NCBI GenBank assembly: GCA_905182985.1
Contig: CAJJDN010000061.1
Span: forward strand, 212,799-276,798
Origin: Paramecium sonneborni
Taxonomy: Eukaryota > Ciliophora > Oligohymenophorea > Peniculida > Parameciidae
Reading direction: 5' to 3'
DNA length: 64,000 nt
Shown here one piece after another: positions 1 to 12,384 of this stretch. The notes below the pieces were generated by a model. It was not told where the DNA came from, did not search any database, and was given only the letters and a program-made list of their open reading frames with translations. Positions within the stretch are counted from its first letter, which is position 1. Each line of letters opens with the position of its first letter. Position numbers and translations under genes: made by a program.

Positions 1-108
1 ACAGACCACATTTATTTAAAAGCAAGATCAAAAATTTCAAATGTAACATATTAATCAGGACAAATTGTTCTTAGTTATTCAATTAATAATGATCCATCTG
101 AAGAATGA
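1..108 (+). CDS. 3' end of an unidentified protein gene
   Basis: Frame 1 is open from the first base of the window to a TGA at 106-108 and encodes a C-terminal stretch with mixed composition (ends ...NNDPSEE). TAA is read as Gln once. Too little is present to name a family. An alternative frame with ATG at 105 overlaps the stop and stays open for about 180 codons, but its Lys/Ile/Asn-rich composition looks non-coding. Confidence 0.4.
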
Positions 109-882
109 ATTCTTTTTGTATTTTTCTTTTAGCTCATAAATATGATTAATAATTTTTATGCCAAATAATTTTTGTTAATGCTGTATCAAGAAAAATTAAA
201 AAGAAAATAATGATGATGCAAGCGAAAAAGAAATTGAATAAACAATGGATTATAAAATATAAAAAGGTTTAATTCATATTGATATTTAATATAATAATAA
301 TAGACAATAAAAACATTGAATATATATAAAAGAAGTAGGTATGCATAAAATTAACTAAAATCTAAATTATTGAGTAGAATGATTAAGTAGCTGAATAATT
401 AATTCAGAAAAAACAATTCAAATTTTAGGAAATATAGGAAAAGTGGTTTTTATTTTTTTAGTTTTACCATTTGAAAAAGGACAGAATAGTAAGTATTGTT
501 TTTAAATAATATTTGAAATACTTAACATAAACAAGAAATGATAGAAATTTAAGTTAGATTGTTAGATTAGATGTTGAAATTCAGAAATTAGAATTCCAAA
601 TAAATGATTAAAGTGTATCTATTTTTTTCTTAAAGCTTTTTACAAAGTTTTGAGATTCGAAATATTTGTAAAACAATTGAACAAGATGATAGGTTTGAAC
701 AGAATTTATTTTATGATTTATGATATAAAATCTAAAAAAATTTAGAGGAGGAAATTTAAGCAAGAGAGTAGATTATAAGAGAGGTAGATTCTTTAATGAA
801 GATAGATTGAAGGGAAACTTTGATGATTAGAAATATATTATAAATACACTAAAATTTTTGATTAACTTTTTTAATAATTAAA
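109..882. other. Gap with eroded coding-like patches, no intact gene
   Basis: No model joins this stretch into a protein. Short patches look coding in different frames: an acidic stretch near 200-317 (NNDDASEKEIEQ), a hydrophobic one near 395-535, and an acidic helical one near 740-810 (LEEEIQAREQ). Each ends in TGA and no normal-sized intron links them. It may be a decayed gene or chance openness in A+T-rich DNA. Confidence 0.35.
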
Positions 883-3012
883 ATGCCACCTAAATAATAG
901 AGAGTTGCAATAAAGAGACCATAAATAGTAAGATTAAAAATTCTATAGTAGAAAAAACAAGCAAAATAAGTGAATTAAAATTTGAATCAATAAGACCCTG
1001 AGCCAGATGGAGATGAATCAGAATATTAACATGAAGTTTTGAAATGATATTATATTATTAGAGAGAAAAAGAGAGACCTTAATTAACAGAGAAAGAACTG
1101 AATGAAGATATGCCATCTAAAATGCTTATACCGAATAATCCTCAAGCCCCAAAAAATATCACTTAATATGATTATTTATAAAGAAAGGTAACTACCGAAG
1201 TTATAGATAGTATAAAACAGATGAATTAGTTGAGTAATTGATTATTCATTTCAGAATGGATGGAGAAATAATCCACAAAGATTCAAATGAAGCTAGAATA
1301 CAGGAGGAATTATGGGAGACAAAAGAAGCATTAATAAAGGAAGCTGAAAGAAATTAAGAAATGGAAGATCCAGGAGCTTCTAAAGATATAGAGGCAATTA
1401 AATAGACAATGAGAAATAAGTTTAATTATAATGCAAGAGAAGCTTAGACTGATGGACGAGTCATTAGAGAAAGAGGAGTTTCGACAGAACCTCCTCCTAG
1501 TGATACATTAAAAGGTTAAATTACTTAATGGGAAATATTTGATGCTTACATTTAGAATAAGGCAAAGGAAGAGAATTAGAAGAAAAAAGATCATACTTCT
1601 GATAATACAGTTTATAAACCATCCTTTAAAAGATGTTTAAAAATTATGGAAAGAACTGTTGTTCATAATGATTAGAAAGAGAAATACAATGATTATAAAT
1701 ATTATTGGAGTTAAGGGGAAGTTGTTGAAACATCAAAAAATGAAGGGTAAATATTAAATAAATATAAAGACATTTGTTACCAATTTGGAAATTTTCAAAT
1801 GAGAAATAAAAGAAAAAACATGTAACGTCTTTGTGTTGGAATCCTAGATATATGGACTTGTTTGCTGTTAGTTTTGGTAGTTATGAGTTTTCAAAATAAA
1901 GAATGGGTTTAATATGTTTATATTCTCTGAAAAATACAACTCATCCAGAATATGCATTTACATGTGAAGCTGGTGTAATGTGTTTAGATTTTCATCCTTA
2001 AAGTCCAGCATTATTGGCTGTTGGATTATATGATGGAACAGTTCTTGTTTATGATATCAGAAATAAACATAAGAAACCAATTTATTAATCTACAGTAAGA
2101 ACATAGAAACATACAGATCCAGTTTGGTAAGTTAAATGGAATCCAGATATATCTAAAAATTATAATTTTTATTCTATTTCATCAGATGGTAGAGTTATGA
2201 ATTGGGTTTTAATGAAAAATAAATTGGAACCTGAAGAAGTCATTAGATTAAGATTAGTAGGAAAGAATGAAGAAGAAAGCACTTTGATTGGTTTGGCTTG
2301 TGGTTTATGTTTTGACTTTAATAAATTCGAACCTCATATATTTTTGGTAGGTACAGAAGAAGGAAAAATTCATAAATGTTCTAGAGCCTATTCTGGATAA
2401 TATTAAGAAACTTATATTGTAAATAATATATATTATATAAATAGGGTCACAATTTAGCAGTATATAAAGTAAAATGGAATAATTTTCATCCTAGAACATT
2501 CATTTCAGCATCAGCAGATTGGACAGTTAAGATATGGGATTCTAAAATTTCATCTTAAATTATGAGTTTTGAATAAGGAATGTAAGTAGTTGATGCAATG
2601 TGGGCTCCATATAGTTCAACAGGTATTTAATTAATTTTATTTATAACACTTAGTCTTTGCATGTGCTACATAAGATAAAATATTTGTATATGATTTAAAT
2701 GTTGACAAAATTGGCAAACTTGCAGAATAAAAACCCTCTAAATAACCTAGATTAACCAATATAGCATTCAATTAAAGAGATTCCATTATTTTAGTTGGTG
2801 ATACTCATGGTGGTATAACTTTACTTAAATTAAGTCCCAATCTTACAAAATGTAATATCATAATTTAAATTTTAGCTGGTGTTAAGGCATCTAATTTTCC
2901 AGATGGAAAAGTTCCTAAAGAATTTGAAAATATGCCAATGGAAGAATATGAAAAATAGAAGATGGAGAATCTTTTATAAGTTGTTTCAAAGTGGGAAAGA
3001 GAAGATTCTTGA
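883..3012 (+). CDS. DNAI1: Axonemal outer-arm dynein intermediate chain 1 (DNAI1/IC78 type)
   Basis: A 651-residue WD-repeat subunit that anchors the outer dynein arm to the ciliary doublet. Seven introns (21, 26, 23, 23, 26, 31, 24 nt; the first is 928-948, the second 1036-1061) restore one frame from ATG 883 to TGA 3010-3012. The N-terminal half carries the family signatures: a LTEKEL segment followed by [26 protein letters not shown] and WEIFDAY. LLPIWKF and [14 protein letters not shown] then lead into the WD repeats ([27 protein letters not shown]). Length and motif order match animal and algal DNAI1, so the assignment is firm. It starts 1-2 kb from the window edge and lies 93 bp upstream of the DHHC gene on the same strand. 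Confidence 0.95.
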
Positions 3013-3105
3013 GAAACAAATTTTATGCATCAAAATATTATAAAAAATACATTTATATTTAATGCACAATTACCAAGATAATAGTTAAAAACTCTTTTAC
3101 TAATT

Positions 3106-4278
3106 ATGGAAAACTGGTAACAGAATATTGTGTTAAGGTAAATTGTTGGTTGGGTATAAAATAATTGTATAGAAGTTCTGAAAATCATAAATTTATTGCC
3201 TCTCTTGTGATGATTACAATCCCTACTGTTTTATATTATGTGTTTATGGTACCGGTAATAAATATCTAATATCTAGGCTTTGGTTCAAAGAGACAAAGTA
3301 TTGTAGGTTATCATCTTTGTAATCCTGAATTGTATAGTATATATCTTGATCACTATCACAATTCTGGTTGATCCAGGCATAATTCCTAAAATAGTACTAA
3401 TAAAAATAATAGAAGACTACAAATTATGAAATGGATGAGTAGCTAATTATAATACCTTAAAAATATTTAAATGTCAATCCTTAAGTATTATTTGAATCAA
3501 AAACCTTGTAAATGAAAGGACATTAATTTAAATTGAAGTTTTGTAATACATGTAATAACCAAATTAAAAATACACAGGTGCTATTTATCGACCTCCTAGA
3601 GCCTCACATTGTCCAGCTTGTGATAATTGTGTTTTAAGATTTGATCATCATTGTCCTTGGATAGGAGCATGTATTGGAAGAAGGAATTATATCTATTTTT
3701 ATCTTTTTATCTTTTTTCTTTCTGTTACAATGATTTATGTTTTTTCTACTTGTCTTGCCTATCTATTTGGGGATATATAAAGTGGTTAAGATCAAGGAGA
3801 ATAAATTATCTCTTAATTATCTAAAAATCCATATTCATTAGCTATAGCAATTTATTGTTTAGTTGTAAATATTTAAAAATTACACAGTTTTCATTTTTTG
3901 TTGTTGGATTGTGGGCATTTCATACATATTTAGTTATAACAAATATAACTACAAATGAATATTTAAAAAAGCATTGGTTTATTTAAAGTAATAACCCTTT
4001 CAGAAGGTAATTTGATTTTTAAACTTTAGAAAAAACATCTTTAAAAATATTTAACATGTTTTAGCTTGTATAAGAAATGTGAAATTCCTAGAGCTTCGTT
4101 AATTTGTTTATGATCCTTAAAACTATAATTAAGTATTATCTATAAATATATTAAGTCTATTACATAAAATCAAATCAATGAAAATGAAAATGAGAACTTA
4201 AATCCTCTTGCAGATAATTAAAATAACATTGCAAGAAGATCATCAAAGAAAACTAAGGAAAATATAGAAGAACAATGA
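3106..4278 (+). CDS. DHHC-type protein S-acyltransferase (palmitoyltransferase)
   Basis: A membrane enzyme that attaches palmitate to cysteines of target proteins. After removal of seven introns (35, 22, 22, 26, 23, 23, 23 nt) it gives about 332 residues. Two hydrophobic helices lie near residues 25-75. The Cys-rich core reads [21 protein letters not shown]..., then the catalytic [15 protein letters not shown]. Two more helices follow, and the tail is Asn/Glu-rich. Zinc-binding cysteines and the DHHC tetrad are all present, so it should be active. ATG 3106 is chosen because the exon leads straight into the first helix; an in-frame ATG at 3033 would add 24 residues. The third intron could be 19 or 22 nt, since both keep frame. 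Confidence 0.93.
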
Positions 4279-4433
4279 ATATTCAAACTAGTAATATTTT
4301 AATTTATAGATATCTATATTTTAATGAATTTCAATTCTAAATTGAAAATATTGAAAAATATTATTTAAAATAATTTATTTTATATTTAGTATTTAGTAAA
4401 TTAATATATAAGTGAATTATATCATTTATCAAT

Positions 4434-5012
4434 TCATGGAATAGAAGGCAATTTCTATTGGTAATGTAGTAAACCCTATTAATGTTGTGTTGATATTTAA
4501 CAATTAAATGTTTACTAATACGATTTGATCACTTTATCTAATCTTTTCCTATGACTATCACTTGCAGTTTATCTAAATAATTTTTCTTATGACTTGAATT
4601 CCTAAATTAAGATTTTTATGATACTTTTGCAATTTTTGGATCTATCAATGTATTATTCTATAAAAAGTCTAGTGGTTATACCTTTTTTAATGTCCATTTA
4701 GGACTTTGATTTTAACTTCCTTAACTTATTTGTATTCCAAATTATTTAGCTAAAATTCCTTAAGCCCAATCACATCTATAAGGATCTTTTTTTTAAGGAT
4801 GATTGACTGTTGACTATTTTATTTAATAAATGATAACTTCTATTAGATTTCTCTTTTGGTTTTTCTATTTTTTCTAATTTTTCTGTTTTTAAAATTTTTG
4901 GTTAGATTTCATAATTATCTTCATTACAATAATCCATTATGGATAAAGGCTCACACAATTCTGCTACATATAAAGAACTTTAAAAAAAAAGTCCATCCTT
5001 TTGCTGTTTCAT
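4434..5012 (-). CDS. Small hypothetical protein, four exons
   Basis: About 166 residues from ATG 5012-5010 to TGA 4436-4434 after removal of introns of 31, 24 and 23 nt. The start MKQQKDGLFF leads into a segment with LYVAELCEP and then an acidic Lys/Glu stretch. The middle has DPYRCDWAQGILAKQFG and the end has LDKVIKSYQQTFNCQ. There is no signal peptide or membrane helix. I do not recognise the family. The composition (Cys, Trp, charged residues) is coding-like and the exact frame closure supports a real gene. It lies tail-to-tail with the DHHC gene, 155 bp apart. Confidence 0.7.
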
Positions 5013-5099
5013 AATTAATTTTATTAAATTACAAATATGAAGTTTAATAATTATTCATTATTGAGATATAATCATTATTTTAATTGTATAATCAAATAA

Positions 5100-5764
5100 T
5101 CATGAATCAAAAGTTTGTCTGCCCCTGTACTATCTAGATGGTGTCTTTATTTAAGGAGTATGACATGGATTGAATTGAGGGGCAGAACAATCTGTTGTTT
5201 CTTAAACAGATATAGTTTGATTTTATCTCACTTGACTATTTCTTCTTTTTTATAATCTCTCTTATATAACATTGTTTTGAGCTTCAAGATTATTATGAAT
5301 TAAAGTGTTCAATTACTCTTACTAATGAAAAACTAATATTTTTTTTATACTTTTTATTGATGTTAGTTAATCAAATCATCAGCATTTTATTTTTAATCAA
5401 CTTACCTAATTTACTAAAGTTTCTATTTGACATCCAAAGTTGGAGACTTTTTTTAATTCATCTTCATAGCATTCATCACATTCTTTTTTGCAAACAAGTT
5501 TTAAATTTTATTCTTGAATATTAGATATTTATTTGAATGAATGGCTTCAAAATATTCTACAGCTTCTTTATATAAATTAATTAATTGCATAATGGTATCC
5601 ATTTAAACATTATCAGATTCGACATCCATTTCTAAATTAAAAAGTTCCTCTGCAAATTTCTCCCTTAATTTTGGCACAGTAGAATAAAAGTTCTATTTTG
5701 TTTGTTATTGTGTTTATTGCTATTCTGGTGGTTTTTGGGGTTCTAATGTTTAAAAAGTTTGCAT
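5100..5764 (-). CDS. Small helical protein, paralogue of the gene at 52857-53867
   Basis: 211 residues with one 29-nt intron (5322-5350). A Gln-rich start (MQTFQTLEPQKPPEQQ) is followed by a helical core, KLREKFAEELFNLEMDVES, LINLYKEAVEYFEAI and KIQNLF, then an Arg/Ser/Thr tail with PQIKTPSRQ. The core aligns without gaps to the gene at 52857-53867 (LSENFAEKVLNLELDVES ... LLELYSQAVEYYSSV...KIQALL), so the two are paralogues. The arrangement of short amphipathic helices resembles an MIT-like three-helix bundle, but that is inference. Its 5' end overlaps the plus-strand ORF starting at 5698 by 67 bp, so one of the two starts is probably further downstream. Confidence 0.75.
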
Positions 5765-7021
5765 TACATTTTTGCTATGAGAAACTACGTATAAAATTAA
5801 GCATGTATTTAAATAAAATATGTTCAATAATTCAACATCCTATTTTGCGAACTCAAATGAAAAAAACAACCAATTCAAAGAGAAAATCTAGAGTGTTCTT
5901 TATTCATCTCCAAACACATCATAGTAAAATTTTAGTCTAATCAATTAGTGAATTTATGAAGTGGATTCCTAGTAATGATATTTCGAATCTCTCTGTGTCT
6001 ATTGAACAAGATATTGATAAAATTCTATAGGTTGTTCCTCCTTTTTAATTTTAATCAAACAAACAAATTTGCTTTTAAAATTCTTATACTTAACAATGTA
6101 TCAACAGCCAGCCTTATACATTTTTGAGTTCATCTTAAAAAAGTTATTCTGAAAATCTATGTGAACCAAAAATAAAGTAGAATGAACTACATTAAACAGA
6201 AAGTAATTCAAAAGTAAATAGAAGAGAACAGTTAATTCCTCCGAAGTAGAATTAATACATTTAAGACTTAATTAGTAGATATAAAGAACCTCCTAAAAAT
6301 CATTTTTAAGAAGAGTAAAATATTCAATCTAATAATATTGAGGAAGAATATGATGTAAATACTAAATAATCAATTACAAATAGAGATTCTCAATAAAAAG
6401 GTATGATTCATGAAGAAAAATGTAAAAATGATGAACTTTCTAAATTGACTGAATAATAAACATGTTTAAATTAGAGCGTTGGTAATTCTGCTATATTGGA
6501 ACCTTTAATTAATGAAATAAATCTTAATTAAGTTCCTTCACTTGTGGAAATTGAAACCCCAGCTTTTAATACTAATTAAAATTGGGCAAAAATGAAGATA
6601 AGAAAAGAGGCAAAATAAAATGAAAATTACAAAACCCAAAATTTTTAAGATCTCCTCTATTCATTACCTTAATTTTTTATTCATTAAACAGAAGGTGAAT
6701 TAAAAGTAGATAAATTAAGAGCTTAAGAAAATTAGGATGGATATTATTATCAATCCTTTGAACTTACTGTCAATCCATAAATAATGATTGGGCCTATTAA
6801 TTTTAAGAAGCATCTTAAAATTGTATATTTCCATATGATAATAGCATATAAGATTCAAAAAGGGTTACTCCGGAGTTGTTTATTATGATAAACTTTTGTA
6901 AAATGTTATTCCATAAAATTAAGTCGATGGTATAACTTTAAAGAATGAACCATTTTTATTAGCTAATAATTCTGATAAAGCCATAAAAGTAATATGCTGT
7001 ATAGTTGGTATCAAAAAATGA
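5698..7021 (+). CDS. Membrane-anchored protein with Gln/Asn-rich middle and C2-like tail
   Basis: 433 residues if ATG 5698 is used, with one 22-nt intron (6823-6844). Residues 1-18 form a strongly hydrophobic anchor (FVIVFIAILVVFGVLMF). A basic stretch follows, then a long low-complexity Ser/Asn/Gln region. The last 90 residues alternate in a beta-strand pattern (YYYQSFELTVNPQ, HIRFKKGYSGVVYYDKLL, IKVICCIVGIKK) and look like a C2 or other beta-sandwich domain. That is inference only. Internal ATGs could remove the overlap with the minus-strand gene, but would also remove the membrane anchor. No named family recognised. Confidence 0.75.
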
Positions 7022-7597
7022 TATTAATTCAATATATAACTCAACCAAATTCATTGTGATATTTTATCTAAATTATATTAATCAATTAGGGTTGAATTAA
7101 AGTTTTGTTTTGATTCTTTTCATAACTATTTTCAATCCTTTTTAAATTATTATATAATTATTATAAATCTAAAATAAAATTAGTTAAATGAATTTTGTTT
7201 ATTAAGTATAGTTAGGCTATTATTAATATTTTCTAATTTTTTCTTATTCTTTTAAGCAAAAAATTATATTTTTTATTTCAAAATTTGTTCATAAGTATCA
7301 AATTTTTAAATTTAAAGAAATATTAAATGAAAGTCAAGTTGATAATTTAAACATCCAGAAATCTTAATTAGTAAGATAATGCTAAAAAAAGATTAGAAAT
7401 TTAAGTCCCAAAATTCATATTTAGTAACATTATTTAAGTATTGTTTTTAAGAACTAATAAATAATAAGATTGTTTTGAATTGAATTTATTATTTTGAAAT
7501 AGATACAAAATTTATTGTTTGATTTATAATAAGTAAATTTAAAGAAAGAGATTAAAAATTTAGTATAAAACGGATTTTATTGTTAAAAATAATATAA
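7022..7597. other. Intergenic, nothing recognised
   Basis: A+T-rich with frequent TGA in all frames on both strands. It contains the promoter side of the trichocyst matrix protein gene but no motif I can name. Confidence 0.6.
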
Positions 7598-8873
7598 ATG
7601 TAAAAAGCATTGCTTCTTATATTGGTGATATTAGGTTGTATGGCAACTGAATTTGATGAAGAATTTGCTGAACTTGAATAAAGTTAATTTGGATAAACTA
7701 TTTTATAAACAATATAGATGGAAATATAAACAGATGATCCAGTTGTTTCTAATTTGATAGATATTATGCAGCATTTAGAATAAACATTAGAAAGTGAATA
7801 ATAACGAGATGATGATAGGATTGTCAGATTTAAATAAAACTGTGATATAGCTTTAAGCTAATTGACAGAAATGATAAATACTAGTACAGTCACATCACTA
7901 ACATTGAAGAGTGATTTAGACTCATTAAATCCGTAGAAGGTATAAGCAGTGGCTAGTTTAGAGAGAAAAAACTTAGAAATAACGGATTTGAAGGCAGAAT
8001 TAGATTATTAGACTTTGAAAAGATAAAAGGAAACAGCTACATATTAAACCATATTGGATAATTTAGAATAAGCACTTTTTGGAGTGAATTAAGTTAAGGG
8101 ATATTTCAATAAATATTTAGATGTCTTAGTGAAGAATAGAAACAGATTCTAATAACCTTAACCTTCATTTTTATAAGAAGATTTAAGTTTTGAGTATAAT
8201 GATGATGGTATAGAGGAAGATATAGATACAAAGAGTATATCTTCATTTGCTTAAGTAGCTTAAAAGGTTAATAAATTAAAACATCATGTAAATATTATAG
8301 ATTTATTTATTAAGGTTCATTTAGAAGGTTATAAATCTATGATTGAAATATTAAGTCAATTGGCAAGTTAAGCTTAAACATCAGCAGATGAACCAAGTTA
8401 ATGTGAAGTATTAACAAGAAAGGTTTTATCAATTCTTAAATAAATTGAGAATTATATACAATCAGAAAGAATTAGAGAAGATTCTGCTGAAAATTTAAGA
8501 TAAAGTTCTTTTGAAGATTTAAGAACTTTGTTATCTGATTAATTAGTAAAGGCTAATTAAGATAAAACTTATATGGAAGGTAAAAAAATTTATTATTTAT
8601 TTTAGGATTGATTGATTCTTTATCAAATAGAATTCAATTAGCAAAAAATGAGAAATTTGAGGTTGATTAAAAGATTACCACTAAATCAAAAGAAAAAGAA
8701 AATAGAGAAAACGATTGTAGATTAAAAAGATAAGAATATGAAACAGATACTGCAAGCAGGTTCATTTATGATCCTATTTATTTAGAATTAAACAAAAGCG
8801 ATCTGTAGCGATTGCTGTTGATTTAATTTCATCAAAATTAGGATAACTTAAGAGAAAAATGTTGGCCAATTGA
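7598..8873 (+). CDS. Trichocyst matrix protein (TMP)
   Basis: 407 residues, two introns (26 nt each; the first is 8580-8605). TMPs crystallise in the core of trichocysts, the exocytotic secretory organelles of Paramecium. A signal peptide (KALLLILVILGCMA) is followed by an acidic propeptide-like stretch (TEFDEEFAELEQ). Two long coiled-coil heptad regions come next, separated by an acidic linker (SFEYNDDGIEED). The C-terminus KQKRSVAIAVDLISSKLGQL is typical of the family. The second codon is TAA (Gln), which hides the start from standard-code ORF finders. A second family member is at 42535-43712. Confidence 0.92.
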
Positions 8874-10214
8874 TTAGAAATATCATTAAATAATCATTAT
8901 ATATTTTATTTATTATAAAAAATTTATATTTATTATTAATAAATTTAAATAATGAATTATAAATTAATACATATCTTTAAAAAGTATTTCCATTGGCCTG
9001 AAATAATTTTAAGGTCTTTATACTGAATTGATTCTAGATCTTAAATAAAGTAAATGAAAATTATTTGAAAATTTTAAAAGAATGATTTTATAATTATTAA
9101 AAATAGATAATCTTTGTTTTCTAATAGTTTTTATTTAATTAATGATAATTTTCTAAGTTTCTATAAAGACATTATCTAATATTTATTAAATTTTCCTAAA
9201 AAACCAAAAAAATATGATAAAAATATTTATTTTATGTTGAAATTAAAAGATTTGAGAATTTTTTGATAAAAACATCAAGTGATTTAAATCCAAATTATTG
9301 GAAATCCATAATTTCTAAATCAAGCTAATTTTTGCATGAGCAATTAGTAAAAGTAGAAAAAAAAATGAATAATTTTACTCCTTAAGTGAAAAATTATTCA
9401 AAAAAACTGTAAAAATTTAAAAATATTTTCCCCAAAACATTTTCTAGGTTATTGCCTTAAATTTAAATTTGTTTAATTATTCTTAATTGTAAGAATTTTT
9501 AGAGCCAAACAAATTTACTTATCTTTTACAAGTAATTAAGTAATTAAAATTCCTAATAATTAAATTTATAAATTTGAAAACTTGATTAATAAAAATTTGA
9601 GGAAGTTAATTTTGGCTTGAGAATATCATTTTTAAGATGAATAATCTCTGGATCTGAGAATCAATATATACATTGATTAACTCAATTAGATTCATTTAAA
9701 AATTATCTAATTAATAATTTGGAAATATTGTTTACACTTCAAAAAATTAACCAAAGAGAATTAAATTTCTTTCGTTTCATTGTCATTTTGTATAAGAAAA
9801 CAACAAAATAGATTGTAATTTGAATGAAAATAATTTTTAGATTTAAGCAGAGTAATTTTTAAAATATTGAAATTAAATTACTACATAAGAGTAGAGGTTT
9901 TAAAATTTTGAATGAAAAATGTTAAAAATTTTTGAATTAACTAATTTTTATGGAATCAAAAAAGCTAGAAATTCATATATTTGATCAAAAGCATTTAGAT
10001 TGAGAGAATTTGAGCATTAAGAAAAAAAATTACTAATTTTGAATAGCAGGAAACATATTATAATTGAATTGAGTCATATAGATTGTTTAGTAATATTAGA
10101 GGATTTTATATTTAAGTTAATTCCAATATTTATGTTTATACTTATTTTTCTTTAAAAAAATAAAAATTAATAAAACTTAGCTAATTCTTAAGAGTTTAGA
10201 TAATTTAATTTATT
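8874..10214. other. 1.3-kb gap with possible decayed gene on the plus strand
   Basis: No intact gene. On the plus strand, 9420-10150 holds stretches without TGA that look protein-like in shifting frames, for example LQKINQRELNFFRFIVIL and FLNQLIFMESKKLEIHIF. They are interrupted by TGA and not joined by plausible introns. This is best read as an eroded gene of unknown family. The first 500 bases show nothing. Confidence 0.35.
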
Positions 10215-11660
10215 TCATAAATAAGATCTATTATTTTTTTTCTGTATATTTTAACATATCATACTTAAATTCCAAAACTAATAATTTTGGGCTTTATTAG
10301 GCAAAAGCTAAATTAACTCATTTGTTTAAGGATATTTCCATATTTTTAAAGGGTATTAGATGTTTTAAATTGATATAAGCTCTTCATTATTTTTTTTCCT
10401 AGAATTTTAAAATTAATAAATTTCATTAATCTTTTATTCTAGTTACTCAATCCAACTAACATTTCTAATTTATCTATTTTTTAATATGATTTAAGAAACT
10501 TTTCCATACTGCTACTTTTAATCAATTAAAATTTTGAGTTTTTCTAAAGGTCGAGATATAAAACCTTATGTTATATAATTCATTAATATTATTGAAAAAA
10601 CTGATCCTAGACCAAAATAGAGTTGAAAGATTAAATATTAATACACAATAGATTCCATTTAAATGATGAGTTAACTAAGTCTTTATTAATAGACATCTTC
10701 ATCAATCTATAAAATAAGAATTTGTTTATTTAATTTTTTCGTCCTAATTAATTGATGATATGTTTCATTTTTTTCAATACAAAGAGTTTATTTTAGTTCA
10801 GGTAAACATTAAGTCAAATAATTTTTTGATAATGTATACTTTAAAATTTCATCAAAATTGGATTGATTCAATCCTGTTAAACTCTCATTTTGGAGAAATT
10901 TAAACTCTAATGAAAAATTCTTATAATAAGAACTTATAAGTAAACGTCCAACCATATCTATTAATGATATTTTAACTCCATCAATTGAAAAATTAAAAAC
11001 TGAGAAAGAACTCATATTATAATCATGTCCAATTACACCTTTTTATTTAAAGTATAAATCATTTAGGGTAGTTGTTTCTGTAAACATAACTCCACTAAAC
11101 ATTGATATATATGGATCACTTAAAATATACAAACTAGTGTTTTATTGAAGTTAATGATTCTTATACCAAGGTCTTGAATGAGGAAAATAATTCTTTAATA
11201 CAAAGGTTGGATATATTGAAAAATACTAATCATCTTAATTTGAAACAAAATAAAGTTTTTCAACTGGTATCTAATGTTTCAAAGAATCCAACAAATTTGT
11301 TAATGTTTAATAGTCTTTAATATTCGATTAACTTGTTTAATTAGGTATTAAGTAACAAAATTAATTGGTTTCTTTCTTAAAATATTCACAAATTCCACTA
11401 TTTTCCTTGGAGTAAATGTTATTTTTTTACATTGTTAAAAAAATCTCTTATATTGATCTTATAGATTGTTAGCTTTAATAGTTTACAAATTCAACGCTTC
11501 TAGAATATAAGGCTAAAGCTTCTGAAGTTAAAATTTCAATTCTTTATAAAAGCATTTTCCTTTGTTCTTATTCTTATTACTTTATTAACAAATTTTGAAC
11601 AAATAATAAATATCCCGTTACCAAAATAGCCACAAACAAATTTACAACAATTTGTAACAT
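10215..11660 (-). CDS. Cache-domain membrane receptor lacking an output domain
   Basis: 481 residues in a single exon from ATG 11660 to TGA 10217-10215. A transmembrane helix at about residues 5-25 (VVNLFVAILVTGYLLFV) is followed by a ~280-residue extracytoplasmic region with the double-Cache hallmark: LYFVSNQDDQYFSIYPTF, then HSRPWY. A second helix (YLIFQLYFGLGSVFSIILM) leads into a HAMP-like ISRPLEKLKILID stretch. Only about 80 more residues follow, with no kinase, cyclase or response-regulator motif. Cache modules bind small extracellular ligands, so this looks like a sensor that must signal through a partner. It is divergent from the histidine kinase gene at 12385. Truncation of a once longer gene is the alternative. 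Confidence 0.85.
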
Positions 11661-12384
11661 TAATATTTACGATTTAATTTACCATTATCTCATTTGTCCA
11701 ATACAATATTAAAATTAAAAAAAATATAAATTAAGGTTAGGATACAAAAGGTCTTTATCAATCAATCAAGACACAGTGAGAAAATAGAAAATTAGATTAT
11801 CAATAATTTTAAAAGTTTTAAAGAATTTAGTTTAGAAAAATTATAAATTTTTACTTTTGAAATAGAAAAATTTTCTCAAAGGTAATTCATCCATAAAACA
11901 TAGAAATGCCTAAATCAATATAATTAAGAATCAATATTAAAAAGATAAAACACCAATCATTGAAGTTTTCTCGAAATACGATACTTTTTTTAAAACTTAT
12001 TTAATAGGAAATCAAGTAGGATTATGCTTAATGAGAGAAATAAGTTTTTTTTTTAATTTTTTGGAAATTTCAAAAAGAAATTATAATATTTCTTGAAAGA
12101 TAACTAATACACATATTATCAAAAAAAAGAAAGCTAATAAAAATTCTCAAAAAAATTTTTTAAATAATATTTTTTATACCCACTCTCAAATTAGAATTTA
12201 TGATATATTTATTTTTTAAATTTAAGAATATAGAATTTTAAGTAGTGACAAATAAATGCTATAATTTTTTGTATAATTTTCAATTTAGCCTTTTTAATGT
12301 ATACCTAATGTTTATTAATTAAAAGAAGTTTCGAAACATTATTTTTTTAGTACATTATTAAATATTCTTTATATAAAATTGATT
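11661..12384. other. Shared upstream region of a divergent gene pair
   Basis: This 724-bp stretch separates the heads of the Cache receptor (minus) and the histidine kinase (plus), so it must hold both promoters. A short ORF from ATG near 11905 (MPKSIQLRINIKK..., about 42 codons to TGA) is present but looks fortuitous. No other element recognised. Confidence 0.5.

Noticed and set aside
5103..5560. Plus-strand frame rich in Leu/Phe that looks like a membrane protein
   Set aside because: It is antisense to the minus gene at 5100-5764, whose paralogue at 52857-53867 confirms the minus reading.
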